Of a DNA stretch of 64,000 bases, positions 61,774-64,000 are shown piece by piece (position 1 is the stretch's first letter; every line of letters begins with the position of its first letter). A program made the translations under genes and the position numbers. Origin of the DNA: Mollicutes bacterium Phil14 (GTDB taxonomy: Bacteria > Bacillota_I > Bacilli_A > ML615J-28 > CAG-698). Below the pieces are notes generated by a model. It worked only from the letters and a program-made list of their open reading frames with translations. It was not told where the DNA came from and made no database searches. Location of the stretch: positions 99,393 through 163,392 of the forward strand of contig MSHB01000022.1 in NCBI GenBank assembly GCA_001940985.1. Reading direction: 5' to 3'.

Positions 61774-63990
61774 TTATTTTGCTTCTTTAGCTTTTAGTTT
61801 TCCACTTGCATATAATCCAACTAATACTATAGCAGCAATTAATACTAAGATTACAAGTAATCCAACTATCCAAGACAATTCACATAATTTTCCAACCCAG
61901 TAAACTGCTAATGAAATTACATATGAAGCAGTTAACCACCAAGCGATTGTAACTCTGAACCCTTTCTTACTACTTTCAGATTTTGCTGTAGCAACAGCTG
62001 CGAAACATGGTAGAGTAAATAAGTTGTAAACTGCGAATGCATAAATAGCAGCGTTTGATAATGATATTGTTCCTTCTTCTAATCCTAAAGAAGCCATAGT
62101 AGCTACAACGTCTTCCTTAGCAATTAAACCAGTAATAGATGCTACTGAATACTTCCAGCCATCTGCACCCATTGCCCAACCTAGTGGATAGAATACAACT
62201 TTTAACACTCTACCTAAATCAGCTAAAATACTGTCTTCGATTTCTACCATACCTTTCCAAAATGCCCAGCCGAAGTTAGATAAGAACCAAATCAATATTA
62301 TAGAAGCAGTAATGATTGTAGATGCTTTGTATAAGAAATGCTTGAATTTTTCCCATAAATGCGCAAGCAAGTTCTTTGCTTGAGGTCTATGATAAGCAGG
62401 TAATTCCATAATAAATGGAGGTACTTCTTTTGTCTTACCAAATACTTTCATGATAATAGCTGCAACTATTGCAATAACTATACCGAATAAATAAATACTA
62501 AATACGAATATATCACCTAAGAAATGTCCAGCTACTACGCTAGCTAACATTGCCCAAATTGGAGCCTTAGCACCACAACTAAAGAATGGTGTTAATCTTA
62601 TTGTTAAATCACGTTCTTTTTCATCTTCAAGAGTCTTAGTAGCAATCATAGCAGGAACGCTACAACCAAATCCCATTAATAGAGGAATAAATGATTTTCC
62701 ACTTAAACCGAATTTTCTAAATGCTCTATCCATAATGAAAGCAACACGTGCCATATAACCAGAGTCCTCTAAAATAGATATAAACAAGAACAATAATAAT
62801 ACTTGTGGAATGAAACTAAATATTGAATCAATACCAGTTAAGAAACCATCAACGATAAATCCTGTATACCATGTTCCTTCAGGTAATACTCCAGCAACTA
62901 AATCAATTACAGAACCTGTAAGCCAACCCATCCAACTTTGTAAGAATACACCTGGAGAAGGAATACTAATTCCAGTGAAAGCTTCCCCAGCTTCTAATGC
63001 TTCAGCTAATAAATCTTCATAACCCATACCAGTAAAGAAGTTAACCCAACCTTTACTAGAAACTTCTAAACCAAAAATACTATTTAAGAAGAATAAATCT
63101 TCAGAGAATACTAAATGGAACACAAAGAACATAATTACTAAGAAAATAGGAATACTCCAAATTCTATGTGTTAAAACTTTATCTATTTTATCAGATTTAG
63201 TTTCTTTTTCTTCACCGTTTTTTCTAATGATTGTCTTTTCAAAATTCTTTGTAATATATTTATATCTTTCATCAGCAACTACTGCTTCAAAGTCGCCAGC
63301 AAAATCTCCAGTATCAATTCTATTTTTCATAGTCTTAACATCTGCTAAAATATCTTGGTGATTTTTAACTTCTAATTCATCATTTTCAATTAACTTAATA
63401 GCATGGAATAAAGGACTACTAACTTTTCCTGCGAATTCATCTTTTGTTTTTTCAATTAAGTTAACAAGATCTTTATTTTCAATAACAGTTTGTCCTACTC
63501 TCTTTACTCTAGCACAGCTATAAGCTTTTTTCATCATAGCATCAATGCCTTCGCCTTTAAGAGCACTAATTTCAACAACTGGTACATTAAGTTTACTTTC
63601 AAGTTCTTGAACTAAAATAGTTGTACCTCTTTGTCTAACTACATCTATCATATTTAAAGCAATTATTACAGGAACATCTATTTCTAATAATTGTGTTGTT
63701 AAATATAAATTTCTTTCTAAGTTTGTTGCATCTACTACGTTAATAATACAATCAGGATGTTCATCAACGATAAAGTTTCTTGAAACGACTTCTTCAGGAG
63801 TATATGGACTCAAAGAATAAATACCAGGTAAGTCAACGATATCGATTTTTTCTCCTAATTTCTTATAAGTACCTTCTCTTTTATCAACAGTTACACCAGG
63901 CCAATTACCGACATGTGCTGTTGAACCAGTTAATGTATTAAATAAAGTTGTTTTACCACAATTGGGATTTCCAGCAAGTGCAAATTTCAT
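61774..63990 (-). CDS. feoB: Ferrous iron transport protein B
   Basis: MKFALAGNPNCGKTTLFNTLTGSTAHVGNWPGVTVDKREG; Gate-domain TM regions. Confidence 0.97.
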   Translation of the reverse strand: MKFALAGNPNCGKTTLFNTLTGSTAHVGNWPGVTVDKREGTYKKLGEKIDIVDLPGIYSLSPYTPEEVVSRNFIVDEHPDCIINVVDATNLERNLYLTTQLLEIDVPVIIALNMIDVVRQRGTTILVQELESKLNVPVVEISALKGEGIDAMMKKAYSCARVKRVGQTVIENKDLVNLIEKTKDEFAGKVSSPLFHAIKLIENDELEVKNHQDILADVKTMKNRIDTGDFAGDFEAVVADERYKYITKNFEKTIIRKNGEEKETKSDKIDKVLTHRIWSIPIFLVIMFFVFHLVFSEDLFFLNSIFGLEVSSKGWVNFFTGMGYEDLLAEALEAGEAFTGISIPSPGVFLQSWMGWLTGSVIDLVAGVLPEGTWYTGFIVDGFLTGIDSIFSFIPQVLLLFLFISILEDSGYMARVAFIMDRAFRKFGLSGKSFIPLLMGFGCSVPAMIATKTLEDEKERDLTIRLTPFFSCGAKAPIWAMLASVVAGHFLGDIFVFSIYLFGIVIAIVAAIIMKVFGKTKEVPPFIMELPAYHRPQAKNLLAHLWEKFKHFLYKASTIITASIILIWFLSNFGWAFWKGMVEIEDSILADLGRVLKVVFYPLGWAMGADGWKYSVASITGLIAKEDVVATMASLGLEEGTISLSNAAIYAFAVYNLFTLPCFAAVATAKSESSKKGFRVTIAWWLTASYVISLAVYWVGKLCELSWIVGLLVILVLIAAIVLVGLYASGKLKAKEAK

Positions 63991-64000
63991 ATTATTTTAC

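Overview
The window is an AT-rich chromosomal segment from a low-GC Bacillota lineage; Bacilli affinity is inferred from gene content and order, not computed. Most genes are housekeeping and lie on the minus strand: rimP-nusA-ylxR-ylxQ-infB-rbfA, trmD-rimM, khpA-rpsP, guaB-guaA, thiI-nifS, uvrC, rpsD, trpS, tyrS, ccpA, murC, gpsA, fhs, clpP, nadK, relQ-like and feoB. Recognisable cis-RNAs are Trp and Tyr T-boxes, a guanine riboswitch, an L19 leader and a probable S4 leader. Several sporulation-type genes are present: gerE, an alpha/beta SASP, yjcZ-like, ylbD/ylbE-like and a CotD-like gene. The main accessory feature is a visibly more GC-rich island of about 6.1 kb (32333-38442). It carries Ktr/Trk potassium uptake, an N-terminally reduced KdpD with KdpE, and a decayed large serine recombinase remnant. 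It is bounded by an 18-bp imperfect inverted repeat and appears to have inserted into the loop of a host transcription terminator. Other items worth a second look are an unassigned structured ncRNA candidate of about 330 nt upstream of rimP, an XRE regulator paired with a doubly repetitive protein, sigma-K-like promoters (including one upstream of an uncharacterised 94-aa protein), a GMP synthase lacking its amidotransferase domain, a serpin lipoprotein, and a feoB / Cys-rich / wHTH / ABC gene cluster. No tRNA, rRNA, CRISPR array or intact transposase was seen.
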